DNA from: Micavibrio sp. UBA6145
GTDB lineage: Bacteria; Pseudomonadota; Alphaproteobacteria; Micavibrionales; UBA1664
Reading direction: 5' to 3'
Assembly: GCA_002423205.1 (NCBI GenBank)
Contig: DIUZ01000002.1
Span: forward strand, 62,001-126,000
Length of the DNA: 64,000 bases
Each line of letters opens with the position of its first letter. Within the stretch, counting starts at the first letter, position 1. This document shows, piece by piece, positions 25,961 through 34,862 of this stretch. The notes under the pieces were generated by a model. That model worked only from the letters and a program-made list of their open reading frames with translations, was not told where the DNA came from and did not search any database. Made by a program: the position numbers and the translations under genes.

Positions 25961-26315
25961 AGGCGTCAAAATAGGGGGTGGATGTGATGATTGTAAGCCC
26001 GTTTATAGCCGCCTGAGCCAATAAAAGCCGGTCATACGGGTCGGTATGGTGGTAAGGCAGGCGCAGGGTCTTCCACGTGACCTCCGGCGTCAGGTCCAGC
26101 ACTTCAAGACCTGATTTTGCCACCATTTCAGGCAAATTATCGGGTGTCTTGGCCTTTTTCATGGCCTTTTTGACCGCAATTTCAAAGAAACTGGCCGCCG
26201 ATACCATGATTCTGGCGTCATTATCGGCAAAAACGGCCTTTGTGGGGTCATTTAAGCTATCAAAATCGCTCAAAAACCGTAAAAGTACCGATGTATCCAG
26301 CAAATATCCGGTCAT
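25935..26315 (-). CDS. PIN-domain toxin (VapC-like ribonuclease)
   Basis: A 126-residue PIN protein. The acidic metal site is complete: Asp7 (LLDTSV), Glu45 (FFEIAVKK), Asp92 and Asp95 (HTDPYDRLLLAQA) and Asp117 (YFDAYG). PIN toxins cleave RNA, often tRNA or rRNA, when freed from antitoxin. Its ATG overlaps the antitoxin TGA (ATGA). The paired antitoxin is of Phd type rather than VapB type, a combination seen in many genomes. Confidence 0.92.
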   Translation of the reverse strand: MTGYLLDTSVLLRFLSDFDSLNDPTKAVFADNDARIMVSAASFFEIAVKKAMKKAKTPDNLPEMVAKSGLEVLDLTPEVTWKTLRLPYHHTDPYDRLLLAQAAINGLTIITSTPYFDAYGIPIIKT

Positions 26316-26536
26316 TTCTTGATCCCGAATGCGCTGCCATCAGGCGTATCGAAATCATCCGACATCCAGATTTCGCCCTTCAGAAGATTGCCCTTACGCT
26401 TTTTGGATCGCCCCGCCGGGGTGATCCGCGCCACCGGCGTCCCGGCCCGGCACAGCAACACTTCGCCGCCGTCCTCCTCAAGCCCGGCAACAAGCTTTGA
26501 CAGATTGGTCTTGGCGGCATGAATATTGACTTTCAT
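26312..26536 (-). CDS. Phd/YefM-family antitoxin
   Basis: A 74-residue protein with the Phd N-terminal DNA-binding fold (MKVNIHAAKTNLSKLVAGLE, then GEVLLCRAGTPVARITP) and a disordered toxin-binding C-terminus. It should neutralise the adjacent PIN toxin and repress the operon. The short upstream region has overlapping AGCT/TTAG palindromes suited to autoregulation. Confidence 0.92.
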   Translation of the reverse strand: MKVNIHAAKTNLSKLVAGLEEDGGEVLLCRAGTPVARITPAGRSKKRKGNLLKGEIWMSDDFDTPDGSAFGIKK

Positions 26537-26537
26537 A

Positions 26538-26566
26538 GACTAAGCTTAGCTTAGCTAATTAGATAA
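26538..26566 (-). promoter_or_regulatory. Candidate autoregulatory operator of the toxin-antitoxin operon
   Basis: Just upstream of the antitoxin ATG lie the perfect palindrome CTAAGCTTAG (26540-26549) and the half-overlapping CTTAGCTAATTAG. This symmetric AT-rich stretch is the only space for a promoter before recO on the other strand, so repressor binding could also affect recO. Inferred from sequence symmetry only. Confidence 0.4.
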
Positions 26567-26611
26567 CACAAGACAGGCCAGACAGGCCCGAATCGGTGCA
26601 TAAAGACACCC

Positions 26612-27340
26612 ATGGAACGATGGACGGATCAGGGGATAGTGATTGGCGTGCGCCCGCATGGTGAAGGCGGGGCGGTGGCATCCGTCCTGACCGCAAACCA
26701 TGGTCGCCATGCCGGTTATATCTATGGCGGCGCAAGCAGCCAGCGCCTGCGCGCCAGCCTCCAGCCCGGCACCATCATCGACGCCGAATGGTCGGCCAAA
26801 AGCGTTGAACAACTGGGCACACTGTCCATCAGCGACGCACAGGGCATCAACGCCGCATGGCTGGATGACGCGGCGGCGCTCTGCGCGCTTCAATCCGTCT
26901 GTGTCCTGATCGAACGCAGCGTGCCTGAACGCGAACCGCATCCGCGTTTATACGCGGGAACGCAGGCATTCCTTGATTGTCTGGGCCTGAACCGCGAAGT
27001 CTGGGGTGCTGCCATCGTCTTCTGGGAACTGGCCCTGCTGCGCGAAATGGGCTTTGGTCTCGACCTGTCCAAATGCGTGGTCACCGGCAATACCGAAGAC
27101 CTTCACTATGTCAGTCCCAAATCCGGCGGCGCGGTCAGCGTGTCCGGTGCCGGCGCATACAAGGACCGGCTTCTGCCGCTGCCCGGCTTCCTGCGCGGGG
27201 AAGGGAATGCGACACCGGAAGACATCGCCGCCGGCCTGAAATTATCCGGCCATTTCATCGAGCACCGGCTGTTCGCCCACACCACCTTCGATATGCCCGA
27301 GGCGCGGCTGCGCCTGCCGGAATTCTTTATAACGCCATAA
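26612..27340 (+). CDS. recO: DNA repair protein RecO
   Basis: A 242-residue RecO, which loads RecA on SSB-coated DNA in the RecFOR pathway. The N-terminal OB fold starts with the typical WTDQGIVIGVRPHGEGGAVASV, and the helical C-terminal domain contains FWELALLREMGFGLDLSKC. The remaining zinc cysteines of some RecO proteins are not all present. Divergent from the toxin-antitoxin operon and 42 bases upstream of parC; recO-parC adjacency is known in alphaproteobacteria. Confidence 0.93.
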   Translation: MERWTDQGIVIGVRPHGEGGAVASVLTANHGRHAGYIYGGASSQRLRASLQPGTIIDAEWSAKSVEQLGTLSISDAQGINAAWLDDAAALCALQSVCVLIERSVPEREPHPRLYAGTQAFLDCLGLNREVWGAAIVFWELALLREMGFGLDLSKCVVTGNTEDLHYVSPKSGGAVSVSGAGAYKDRLLPLPGFLRGEGNATPEDIAAGLKLSGHFIEHRLFAHTTFDMPEARLRLPEFFITP

Positions 27341-27382
27341 AGCGCTTGGTTTTATGGGCTTTTAACGCTAAACACGACAACC

Positions 27383-29626
27383 ATGGCCAAGAAAAACGAC
27401 ACCATCCGCGACAACCCCGGCAACATCGTTGAGCAGGCGCTGACGGAAATCCTGTCCCAGCGTTACCTCGCCTACGCCATGTCGACCATCACGTCCCGTT
27501 CGCTGCCCGATGTGCGCGACGGTCTCAAACCCGTCCACCGCCGCTTGCTCTACGCGATGCAGCAGTTGAATCTCAAGGCGCATCTCGGCCCCAAAAAATC
27601 CGCCCGCGTCGTCGGTGACGTCATCGGTAAATACCACCCGCACGGTGACCAGTCGGTTTACGACGCGCTGGTGCGCCTGGCGCAGGACTTCGCCGTCCGT
27701 TATCCGCTGGTCGATGGCCAGGGCAATTTCGGCAATATCGACGGCGATAACGCCGCCGCCATGCGATACACCGAAGCACGCCTGACGGTCGTGGCCGAGC
27801 TTCTGATGGACGGTCTCGACGACGACGCCGTTGATTTCCGCCCGACCTATGATGGTGAACAATCCGAACCCATCGTCATGCCCGCCGGTTTCCCGAACCT
27901 TCTGGCCAACGGATCATCCGGCATTGCTGTCGGCATGGCCACCAACATCCCCCCGCACAACGTCGCCGAACTATGCGAGGCAATGGAAGCCATGATCGAC
28001 GGCGATCCGTCGATCGCCGATATCATCAAAATGGTGCCGGGCCCCGACTTCCCGACGGGCGGTACGCTGGTCGAAGACCGCGCCACCATTATCGATGCCT
28101 ATACCAAGGGCCGCGGGTCCTTCCGCCTGCGTGCGAAATGGGAAACCGAAGAACTTAAAGGCGGCGCATGGCAGATTGTCGTGACGCAGATGCCGTATCA
28201 GGTGCAAAAGGCCAAGCTGGTCGAAGATATTGCCAACCTGATCACCAATAAAAAAATCTCCACGCTGGATGACGTTCGCGATGAATCCGCCGAAGACGTG
28301 CGCCTCGTGCTGGTGCCGAAATCGCGCAACATCGAAGCCGCGCTTTTGATGGAACAACTGTTCCGTTCATCCGATCTTGAAATCCGCTTCGGCCTGAACA
28401 TGAACGTTCTGGAAGGCGGTCGCACGCCGCGCGTCCTGAACATCAAGGAAGCCCTGCAGTCATTCCTGAACCACCGTCAGGAAGTGCTGGTTCGCCGCTC
28501 GAAAAACCGCCTTGGCATCGTCGAAAACCGCATCGAAATTCTTGCGGGTTACCTGATCACCTATCTGAACCTGGATAAGGTCATCAAAATTATCCGCACC
28601 GAAGACGAACCCAAACCTGTGCTGATGAAGGCGTTCAAGCTGACCGAAGTGCAGGCCGACGCCATCCTCAACATGCGCCTGCGTTCTTTGCGCAAGCTTG
28701 AGGAAATGGAACTCAAGACCGAGAACACCAAGCTTCTGGAAGAAAAATCCGAACTCGAAGCCCTGCTGGGCAGCGAACGCCGCCAGTGGACCGTCATCAA
28801 GAAACAGATTCAGGCGCTGGGCAAACAATTCAGCAAAGACACGGCCCTCGGCGCACGCCGCACCAAGATGGGCAAACCGTCCCAGATCCAGATCGTCAGC
28901 GAAGAACAGTTCATCGAAAAAGAACCAGTCACGCTGGTCTGCTCGACCCAGGGCTGGATCCGCGCCATGAAGGGCCATGATCTGAACCCCAACGATTTCA
29001 AGCACAAGGAAGGCGACGAAAACCGTTTCGTCATCCCGTGCCAGACCACCGACAAGATCGTCATCTTTGCATCCAACGGCCGTTCCTACACGCTGGGTGC
29101 GGACAAACTGCCCTCGGGCCGCGGTTTTGGTGAACCCGTGCGCCTGATGATCGATATGCCCGCGCATGACGACATCATTTCCATCTATATCTATAACGAA
29201 AAAGACCGTTACCTGATTGCCGGCGACGATGGGCGTGGCTTTGTCGTCAAGGCACCGGACACGATGGCCCAAACCAAAAACGGCAAGATCATCCTCAACG
29301 TGGACGAGGGGCATTCCGCCGTCGTCACATGGAAGATCAAACCGACGGACGATCATGTTGCTGTTGTGGGTTCAAACCGTAAATTGCTGGTCTTCCCGCT
29401 GGCCGACGTGCCCGAAATGGGCCGCGGCAAGGGCGTCGCATTGCAGAAATACAATGGCGGCAAACTCTCGGATGCCATCACCTTCAACATGAAGGAAGGC
29501 ATGCCCTTCACCGAAGGCCGCAGCACGGCCCGCACGCACAACATGAAGCTGTGGTCCGCCGCACGGGCAAGCCAGGGTAAAACCCCGCCCGAAGGCTTCC
29601 GTTCGGACAATAAATTTAAAGTGTAA
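27383..29626 (+). CDS. parC: DNA topoisomerase IV subunit A
   Basis: A 747-residue type IIA topoisomerase subunit that cuts and rejoins DNA to decatenate chromosomes. SRSLPDVRDGLKPVHRRLLY marks the N-terminal domain, and the catalytic tyrosine lies in AAMRYTEARL near residue 130. The C-terminal domain has the beta-pinwheel repeats but no GyrA box (QRRGGKG), favouring ParC over GyrA. The partner ParE is not in the window. Confidence 0.95.
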   Translation: MAKKNDTIRDNPGNIVEQALTEILSQRYLAYAMSTITSRSLPDVRDGLKPVHRRLLYAMQQLNLKAHLGPKKSARVVGDVIGKYHPHGDQSVYDALVRLAQDFAVRYPLVDGQGNFGNIDGDNAAAMRYTEARLTVVAELLMDGLDDDAVDFRPTYDGEQSEPIVMPAGFPNLLANGSSGIAVGMATNIPPHNVAELCEAMEAMIDGDPSIADIIKMVPGPDFPTGGTLVEDRATIIDAYTKGRGSFRLRAKWETEELKGGAWQIVVTQMPYQVQKAKLVEDIANLITNKKISTLDDVRDESAEDVRLVLVPKSRNIEAALLMEQLFRSSDLEIRFGLNMNVLEGGRTPRVLNIKEALQSFLNHRQEVLVRRSKNRLGIVENRIEILAGYLITYLNLDKVIKIIRTEDEPKPVLMKAFKLTEVQADAILNMRLRSLRKLEEMELKTENTKLLEEKSELEALLGSERRQWTVIKKQIQALGKQFSKDTALGARRTKMGKPSQIQIVSEEQFIEKEPVTLVCSTQGWIRAMKGHDLNPNDFKHKEGDENRFVIPCQTTDKIVIFASNGRSYTLGADKLPSGRGFGEPVRLMIDMPAHDDIISIYIYNEKDRYLIAGDDGRGFVVKAPDTMAQTKNGKIILNVDEGHSAVVTWKIKPTDDHVAVVGSNRKLLVFPLADVPEMGRGKGVALQKYNGGKLSDAITFNMKEGMPFTEGRSTARTHNMKLWSAARASQGKTPPEGFRSDNKFKV

Positions 29627-30469
29627 TCAAATCTGGCGCGGGGCCGGATAGGCCTTCGTCCGGTCGACGCGTAACAGGCGAAACTGCGCCTTGTTCTCAA
29701 TGCGCGTCCATTGCCCGTCTATCAGGCAATCCATCGGCAAAAACTTGTCTTTCCAGCTATAGGCCGACGGCTTGCGCGTGATCGACGCCATGTACAGGTG
29801 CTCGAAACCCCGTTCCTGCAAATGCTCGATGATCTTCATGATCAGCGTAATGCCCGGTGTTTTTGCGCGTGCCGCGGGTTCGTAAAAGAACGCGGTCGCA
29901 TAGGCAAAATCCTGCGCGGTGTGGAAAATGGCACTGGCCAGCAATTTTCCATGTTCGCCGCGCATATCCATATGCTGGGCGTTCATGCCGGGCATGCGTT
30001 CAAAATCCAGCAGGAAACTGGATGCTTCGTGATCCGTATGTGGCGTATCCGGCAGATCGGGAAAACGGAATTTCATGTACTTGCGGTACAGAGTCGCATG
30101 TTCGTAAGGAATGTCCGTTTCATAAGGGCCGCTGATACCCTCATGCACACTGAAAGAAAGACCCGCATTGCGCGTGAATACGCGCCGTAAATCCGTGTTC
30201 GGACGAAAACCCTGCACATCCACACGCATCGGTACGCACACATTGCAGTGACATTGCATATGAATGAAACTGCCCGGCACGGGCGTTGCACCTTTAAGCA
30301 GTTGTTGTTTTGCAAATGCCGCATCCGCCGTGACTTCGCCTGGCAAGGGCGGCGCATCCTGACGATGGAGCGGTTCAAGAATAAGGAACAGCATCACCAT
30401 CGGCTTATCCACGGCCGCGATGTTGCAGTGTGGAATGACAGCGCGGTGTATCGATGTTGTGGATCTCAT
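29627..30469 (-). CDS. Bpt/ATE-like aminoacyl-tRNA-protein transferase homologue, copy 2
   Basis: A 280-residue protein. CHCNVCVPMRVDVQGFRP (73-90), then RRVFTRNAGL, aligns by eye with the ATE_N segment of bacterial leucyl-tRNA-protein transferases. ATE_C features follow: LYRKYMKFRFPD, FFYEPAARAKTPG..LI and the SAYSWKDKFLPMD...DGQW block (235-254), which replaces the usual M-x-YK. The family joins Leu or Arg to N-terminal acidic residues for ClpS/ClpAP degradation. The N-terminal CPYLP motif of Bpt is absent. The ATG overlaps the upstream paralogue's stop (ATGA). Activity is uncertain; it could act on another acceptor. Confidence 0.72.
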   Translation of the reverse strand: MRSTTSIHRAVIPHCNIAAVDKPMVMLFLILEPLHRQDAPPLPGEVTADAAFAKQQLLKGATPVPGSFIHMQCHCNVCVPMRVDVQGFRPNTDLRRVFTRNAGLSFSVHEGISGPYETDIPYEHATLYRKYMKFRFPDLPDTPHTDHEASSFLLDFERMPGMNAQHMDMRGEHGKLLASAIFHTAQDFAYATAFFYEPAARAKTPGITLIMKIIEHLQERGFEHLYMASITRKPSAYSWKDKFLPMDCLIDGQWTRIENKAQFRLLRVDRTKAYPAPRQI

Positions 30470-31326
30470 GAAATCCTTTGGCCGTGCGGCGCGGGATAGC
30501 CCTTCGTCGGATCGACACGCAAGCCACGGAAATCACCTTTGCCGTTAAAACGCTGCCATTTACCGTCGATCAGAAGATCCATCGGGGTCAGCTGGTCCTT
30601 CCAGCTATAGGCAGACGGCACACGGCTGACGACGCCCAGATACTGATGTTCGAAAGCCTGTTCGCGTAAATGTGCGATGACATGCAGGGTCAGCGCCATG
30701 CCGATACTGTTCTGGCGCAGCGCCGGGTCATAAAAAAATGCTGTCGCATATGATGATTTTTCAGTGACATGAAAGACATTGCAGCCGCGCAAAACCCCTT
30801 TTTCATCGCGCAGATTGAGATGCATGGCATCCATGCCGGGGAATGCACCAAGGTTTTTTAAAGCTGTCTTGGCTTCAGTTATATTGCGCGGTGTGTCGTT
30901 CCCGCCTGGAAAACGCGCCTGCATATGGTTCATATACAATTGCGCATGTTCGGTATCATGCATTTTGACAAAAGGGGGAACGCCTTTGTGTATGGTTACA
31001 TCAAGATGTGCATTGCGGGCCATGACGCGGCGATGTTCAGACGCAAAATGAAAATCCTGAATCACCACACGCATCGGCACGCATATGCTGCACGGGCATG
31101 CCAGCCGCGTGAAGCTGCCGGGGCTGGGCCATGCGCCGTCTTTCATGCGCTGCACGGCATACTCCGGCGTAACATCAAGAACCGCGCGGTGCGTGAGTGT
31201 CGGCGACGCGAATGATACGGCATCAAACTGCGTGCTCAGCAGGGTGTATTCACGCGTTTCCCTCTGGTCCTCGGCGATGGAACAGCTCTTGGGTTTGCTG
31301 AGATGGAATTCGGCACGCACACGCAT
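30466..31326 (-). CDS. Bpt/ATE-like aminoacyl-tRNA-protein transferase homologue, copy 1
   Basis: A 286-residue paralogue of the following gene with the same layout: CPCSICVPMRVVIQDFHF (77-94) with RRVMARNAHL, then LYMNHMQARFPG, FFYDPALRQNSIG, and YLGVVSRVPSAYSWKDQLTP followed by MDLLIDGKW. It retains YLG of the acyl-transferase core, which copy 2 has changed to YMA. Both end in a shared R.LRVD.TK.YPAP tail. The N-terminal CPYLP element of canonical Bpt is missing in both. It follows motB on the same strand with a 39-base gap. Confidence 0.74.
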   Translation of the reverse strand: MRVRAEFHLSKPKSCSIAEDQRETREYTLLSTQFDAVSFASPTLTHRAVLDVTPEYAVQRMKDGAWPSPGSFTRLACPCSICVPMRVVIQDFHFASEHRRVMARNAHLDVTIHKGVPPFVKMHDTEHAQLYMNHMQARFPGGNDTPRNITEAKTALKNLGAFPGMDAMHLNLRDEKGVLRGCNVFHVTEKSSYATAFFYDPALRQNSIGMALTLHVIAHLREQAFEHQYLGVVSRVPSAYSWKDQLTPMDLLIDGKWQRFNGKGDFRGLRVDPTKGYPAPHGQRIS

Positions 31327-31365
31327 CCGGGCAGATTAAAGTCCCGCATGCTTTTTCGTCAATTT

Positions 31366-32853
31366 TTAGAACTGCAGCTCTTTACCCTTTGCCGGGGCCG
31401 GGATGGGCGCAACCGGCGCGGGAGCCGCAGGAATAGGCGCTGCCTGCGGGGTTGGTACCGGTGCCGGGGCTACGGGGGCGGGGCGGCGGATAGGGGGGGC
31501 CTGCGCCGGGACGTCATCGCCAAAGGTAATGGTCTTCTGCGCCGGGGTGGTCGCCGGGGTCACTGATTTTTGTTCTGACCGTGCCTCGCTCTCCAGTTTG
31601 AACACCGGTGTCGTGATGCGCGGCGGTTTGTTCTGGATCGGCGCGATGACCGGACCTTCATACAGCGGCGCGTTGGGCGCAGCCGGCGTTGAATCGAACT
31701 GTAGCACTTGCGGCTGGCGGGGGAAATTATCCGTCGACGGTGTTACCGGCAGCGGCGTATTTTTCTGCGGCTGCACGTATTCCACACGCGGGGCCTGCTG
31801 ACCCGGTTTGGCCGTGCCCGGTTGCGGCGTCGGCGGCCCCTGGATGGTATCGTCGACGATAATCACGGGCGGATTGGTTTTGGCATCTGCTGCCTTTTTC
31901 GCTTCGGATGCGGCGGCATTTTGTGCCTTCATTTTCTCCAGCGTTTCTTTCGACGGCTTTTCGCGCATCAGGATAATGCTGATGCGGCGGTTGCGTGCGG
32001 ATGCCGGATCTTTCTCCAGCGGTTCGCGGTCGGACCGGCCCATGACGTTTTCAATACGTCCTTCGGGCAGGCCGCTGGCGATGATCACGCGGCGTGATGC
32101 CTGCGCGCGGTCGGCGGACAGGTTCCAGTTATCATAGGTGTTGGGCACGCGGTATTTGGCTGAATCGGTATGACCACGCACCGATACCTGGTTGGGCAGG
32201 GCGGTAATGACGCCCGATATCTTGGTCAGGATCTTGGCCATGAAATCATACATGACCGCGGAACCTGAGGGGAACATCGACCGGCCCTTGTCATCCACGA
32301 TCTGGATGCGCAGGCCTTCCGGCGTAATGTCGATCAGGATGTTGTTCTGCAGATCTTTAAGCTCGGGCGACTTGGCGATCTCGGCCTTGAGCTGTTCGGC
32401 GGCGGCTTCAAAGCGTTTGTTTTCTTTCTCGCGCAGTTCTTCTTCAAGTTTTGCGATCTCGGCGGCTTCGGCCTGTTCTTCAGGTGTCGTATCACCCGAC
32501 AATTTGCCGTGCGTGCTCACGGTCTGTTCCGGTGTCTGGACCAGCGGCTGCACATCGCTGGACATGGCACCAACGGGGCTCATGGTCATACCGCCCATGA
32601 TCCCGCCCGCGCCGGACTCGGACGAGGACACTTTGGGGTGGGTCGGGTCGAAGTAATTGGAAATCGCGTTTTTCTGTTCCTTGGTCGTGACGTTGAGCAG
32701 CCACAGCAAAAGGAAGAACGCCATCATGGCCGTCACGAAGTCGGCATACGCGACTTTCCACGCGCCGCCATGGTGGCCGCCGCCGCCCTTCTTGATCCGT
32801 TTGATAACGATCGGGGCTAGTTTTTCTTTTTCGTCTTTTTGCGGCCCCGCCAT
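31366..32853 (-). CDS. motB: Flagellar motor protein MotB with long C-terminal extension
   Basis: A 495-residue stator subunit. The single transmembrane helix follows HHGGAWKVAYADFVTAMMAF, with the proton-carrying Asp38. The OmpA/MotB peptidoglycan-binding domain includes SVRGHTDSAKY and NWNLSADRAQASRR. MotB proteins usually end soon after this domain, but here about 185 further residues follow, rich in Pro, Ala and Gln and apparently disordered. The gene is 11 bases after motA. Confidence 0.93.
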   Translation of the reverse strand: MAGPQKDEKEKLAPIVIKRIKKGGGGHHGGAWKVAYADFVTAMMAFFLLLWLLNVTTKEQKNAISNYFDPTHPKVSSSESGAGGIMGGMTMSPVGAMSSDVQPLVQTPEQTVSTHGKLSGDTTPEEQAEAAEIAKLEEELREKENKRFEAAAEQLKAEIAKSPELKDLQNNILIDITPEGLRIQIVDDKGRSMFPSGSAVMYDFMAKILTKISGVITALPNQVSVRGHTDSAKYRVPNTYDNWNLSADRAQASRRVIIASGLPEGRIENVMGRSDREPLEKDPASARNRRISIILMREKPSKETLEKMKAQNAAASEAKKAADAKTNPPVIIVDDTIQGPPTPQPGTAKPGQQAPRVEYVQPQKNTPLPVTPSTDNFPRQPQVLQFDSTPAAPNAPLYEGPVIAPIQNKPPRITTPVFKLESEARSEQKSVTPATTPAQKTITFGDDVPAQAPPIRRPAPVAPAPVPTPQAAPIPAAPAPVAPIPAPAKGKELQF

Positions 32854-32864
32854 CTGGTCCCGCC

Positions 32865-33746
32865 TTATGCTGTCGCGGTGGCTTTGTTGGTGGCTTCTTC
32901 AACCTCAAGGAAGGTCGGCTGCACTTCGTGGTGCAGGGTTTTGCGCGCGAATTCGACCGCAACCTGCGGGGCGCAGCCCTGCAGCAGGGCAAGGATCGCA
33001 ACCTTCATGCAGACGTAATATTTGATCTCGCTTTCTGCGCGGCTGTTCACGGCACCGGCCAGCGGCGCGACATAGCCGTATGAGAACCAAACGCCCAGGA
33101 ACGTACCCACAAGAGCACCGCCGATCATCTCACCCAGCACTTCCGGCGGTTCGGTGATCGAACCCATGGTTTTAATAACCCCCAGAACCGCGGCGACAAT
33201 GCCCAGCGCCGGAATACCGTCGGCCATGGTCTGGATGGCGTGGCCGGGATGACGTTTTTCGGTGGAGATCGTGTCGATCTCCTGGTCCATCAGCGCCTCG
33301 ATGGTCAGCGGGTTGTCATTGCCAAGCGAGATGATGCGAAGGTAATCGCACAGGAATGTCTGCGCATGGTGGTTGGACATGAAGGACGGGAATTTCTGGA
33401 AGATGTCGGATTCTTCCGGGTTCTCGATATGCGCTTCCATCGCAAGCCAGCCTTTTTGCTTGGCCGTACGAAACGCGAGATACAGCATACCCAGCAGCTC
33501 AAGATAATCTTCCTTGGAGTGCGCTTCGGGCTTGGTGATCAGTTTCAGGTAGTGGAGGGATTCCTTGATGACGTGCGGGGAGTTCGCAATCATGAATGCG
33601 CAGATGGCGCAGCCCATGATGGTCAGGCCTTCGCCGGGCAGGGCGTGCAGAATAACATCGGTGATGATGGAGACCTTGCCGCCGGCGAGCAGGAAGCCGC
33701 CGAAGGTACAGAAAATGACGCCGACAAGGCCGATGATTTTTAACAT
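32865..33746 (-). CDS. motA: Flagellar motor stator protein MotA
   Basis: A 293-residue four-helix proton-channel subunit that forms the stator with MotB. It starts with MLKIIGLVGVIFCTFGGFLL and has the cytoplasmic loop (HSKEDYLELLGMLYLAFRTA) and the last helices (GGALVGTFLGVWFSYGYVAPL), with the conserved prolines. The organism is therefore presumably flagellated, although no other flagellar genes are in the window. Confidence 0.96.
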   Translation of the reverse strand: MLKIIGLVGVIFCTFGGFLLAGGKVSIITDVILHALPGEGLTIMGCAICAFMIANSPHVIKESLHYLKLITKPEAHSKEDYLELLGMLYLAFRTAKQKGWLAMEAHIENPEESDIFQKFPSFMSNHHAQTFLCDYLRIISLGNDNPLTIEALMDQEIDTISTEKRHPGHAIQTMADGIPALGIVAAVLGVIKTMGSITEPPEVLGEMIGGALVGTFLGVWFSYGYVAPLAGAVNSRAESEIKYYVCMKVAILALLQGCAPQVAVEFARKTLHHEVQPTFLEVEEATNKATATA

Positions 33747-33841
33747 TCGCGGCGTTCTCCCGGCGATTTCAAAAGCTTATTCTGGCTGTAAAGAAATAAT
33801 GGCATTAAAGGCGTTAATGGCGTGTCAAATGACTATGGAAA

Positions 33842-33862
33842 GGGGCAAGGAATCGCCCCCTG
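33842..33862 (-). terminator. Possible terminator after bolA
   Basis: On the minus strand GGGGGCGATTCCTTGCCCC is followed by TTTCC. The stem is short and the T-run weak; it lies about 30 bases after the bolA stop. Confidence 0.4.
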
Positions 33863-33892
33863 TAAATCCAAGTCTAAAGTATTGAATTCCAA

Positions 33893-34189
33893 TCACGCAA
33901 CCGGCGTTTGACCGCTATCCTCACCCGGTGCATGGGCATGCAGCGACAGGGCGTGCAGGGTGGTGTCGTTCCATACCGGCTGGATCAGGTCCATGACCAT
34001 GCGGTGACGTTGCAGGCGGCTTTTGCCGGTAAACGAGCTTGCCGTAATCGTAATGGTAAAATGCGTCTGTCCAAGCCCGTCCGGGTTGCCTGCATGGCCG
34101 GCATGTTTGGCGCTGTCATCGGCCACGTCCAGCCGCACCGGGTTCAGGGGTGCGAGTTTTTCCTTGAGTTTGTCGGCGACGGTCTGCAT
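33893..34189 (-). CDS. BolA-family protein
   Basis: A 98-residue BolA-like protein. The fold's core is visible as LDVADDSAKHAGHAGNPDG, HFTITITASSFTGKSRLQRHR and LHALSLHAHAPGE. BolA proteins partner with monothiol glutaredoxins in iron-sulfur handling or regulation; conserved His residues are present. It is divergent from a J-domain gene with 12 bases between the starts. Confidence 0.92.
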   Translation of the reverse strand: MQTVADKLKEKLAPLNPVRLDVADDSAKHAGHAGNPDGLGQTHFTITITASSFTGKSRLQRHRMVMDLIQPVWNDTTLHALSLHAHAPGEDSGQTPVA

Positions 34190-34201
34190 ATCAGGGGATT
34201 C

Positions 34202-34804
34202 ATGACGCCAAAAAGAGTCAAACTCAAGGAAAAATCACCGGAATTCGCCGAAGGCAAGGCGAAGCCCAGGGCCCATGCCTGCGATATGCCCGGCTGTCCG
34301 GAGGCGGGCGAGTTCCGCGCCCCCAAGGACCGGGGCCTTCAGGATTACTATCATTTCTGCTTCCAGCATGTTCAGGAATACAACAAGGCGTGGGATTTTT
34401 TTGACGGTATGAGCCAGGCCGATATCGAGGCGCAGATCAAAAACGCCATGTTCGGCGACCGCCCGACCTGGATCTACACTTCCGCCCCCGATTGGGAAGA
34501 AACCCTTCGCGCCCGTGCGCAGAGCTACCGCAGTTTCTCGGAAGATGAACCGCACAAGAAAAAGGAACAGGCCATACCGCCCGTGGGCCAGACCCCGGAG
34601 CGCGAGGCGCTGCTGATCATGGGGCTGGAACCGCCGGTGACCTTCGTTAAAATCAAGGAGCGTTACCGCACCCTGATGAAAGAACACCACCCCGATCGCA
34701 ATCCAAACAACAAGCAGGCCGAGGAAATCGTCAAAAAGGTCAACATGGCCTATACGATTCTGAAAGCGGCGCACGAGAAATACGACAAAATCCGCGGCGA
34801 TTAA
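34202..34804 (+). CDS. J-domain protein
   Basis: A 200-residue protein whose C-terminal part (about 138-198) is a J domain with the HPD motif (MKEHHPDRNPNNKQAEEIVK), which stimulates DnaK ATPase. The N-terminal part has CDMPGCPEAGEFRAPKDRGL, a Cys/His arrangement that might bind metal. There are no Gly/Phe or zinc-finger domains, so it is not DnaJ itself. It is located between bolA and cobS, a conserved alphaproteobacterial arrangement. The open frame continues upstream, antisense to bolA, but MTPKRVKLKEK is the likely start. Confidence 0.9.
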   Translation: MTPKRVKLKEKSPEFAEGKAKPRAHACDMPGCPEAGEFRAPKDRGLQDYYHFCFQHVQEYNKAWDFFDGMSQADIEAQIKNAMFGDRPTWIYTSAPDWEETLRARAQSYRSFSEDEPHKKKEQAIPPVGQTPEREALLIMGLEPPVTFVKIKERYRTLMKEHHPDRNPNNKQAEEIVKKVNMAYTILKAAHEKYDKIRGD

Positions 34805-34862
34805 GCCTTGTTATTGACGCATTGGCTTTCTAGATTGGAACACCATACTGAAAGCGACGAAA

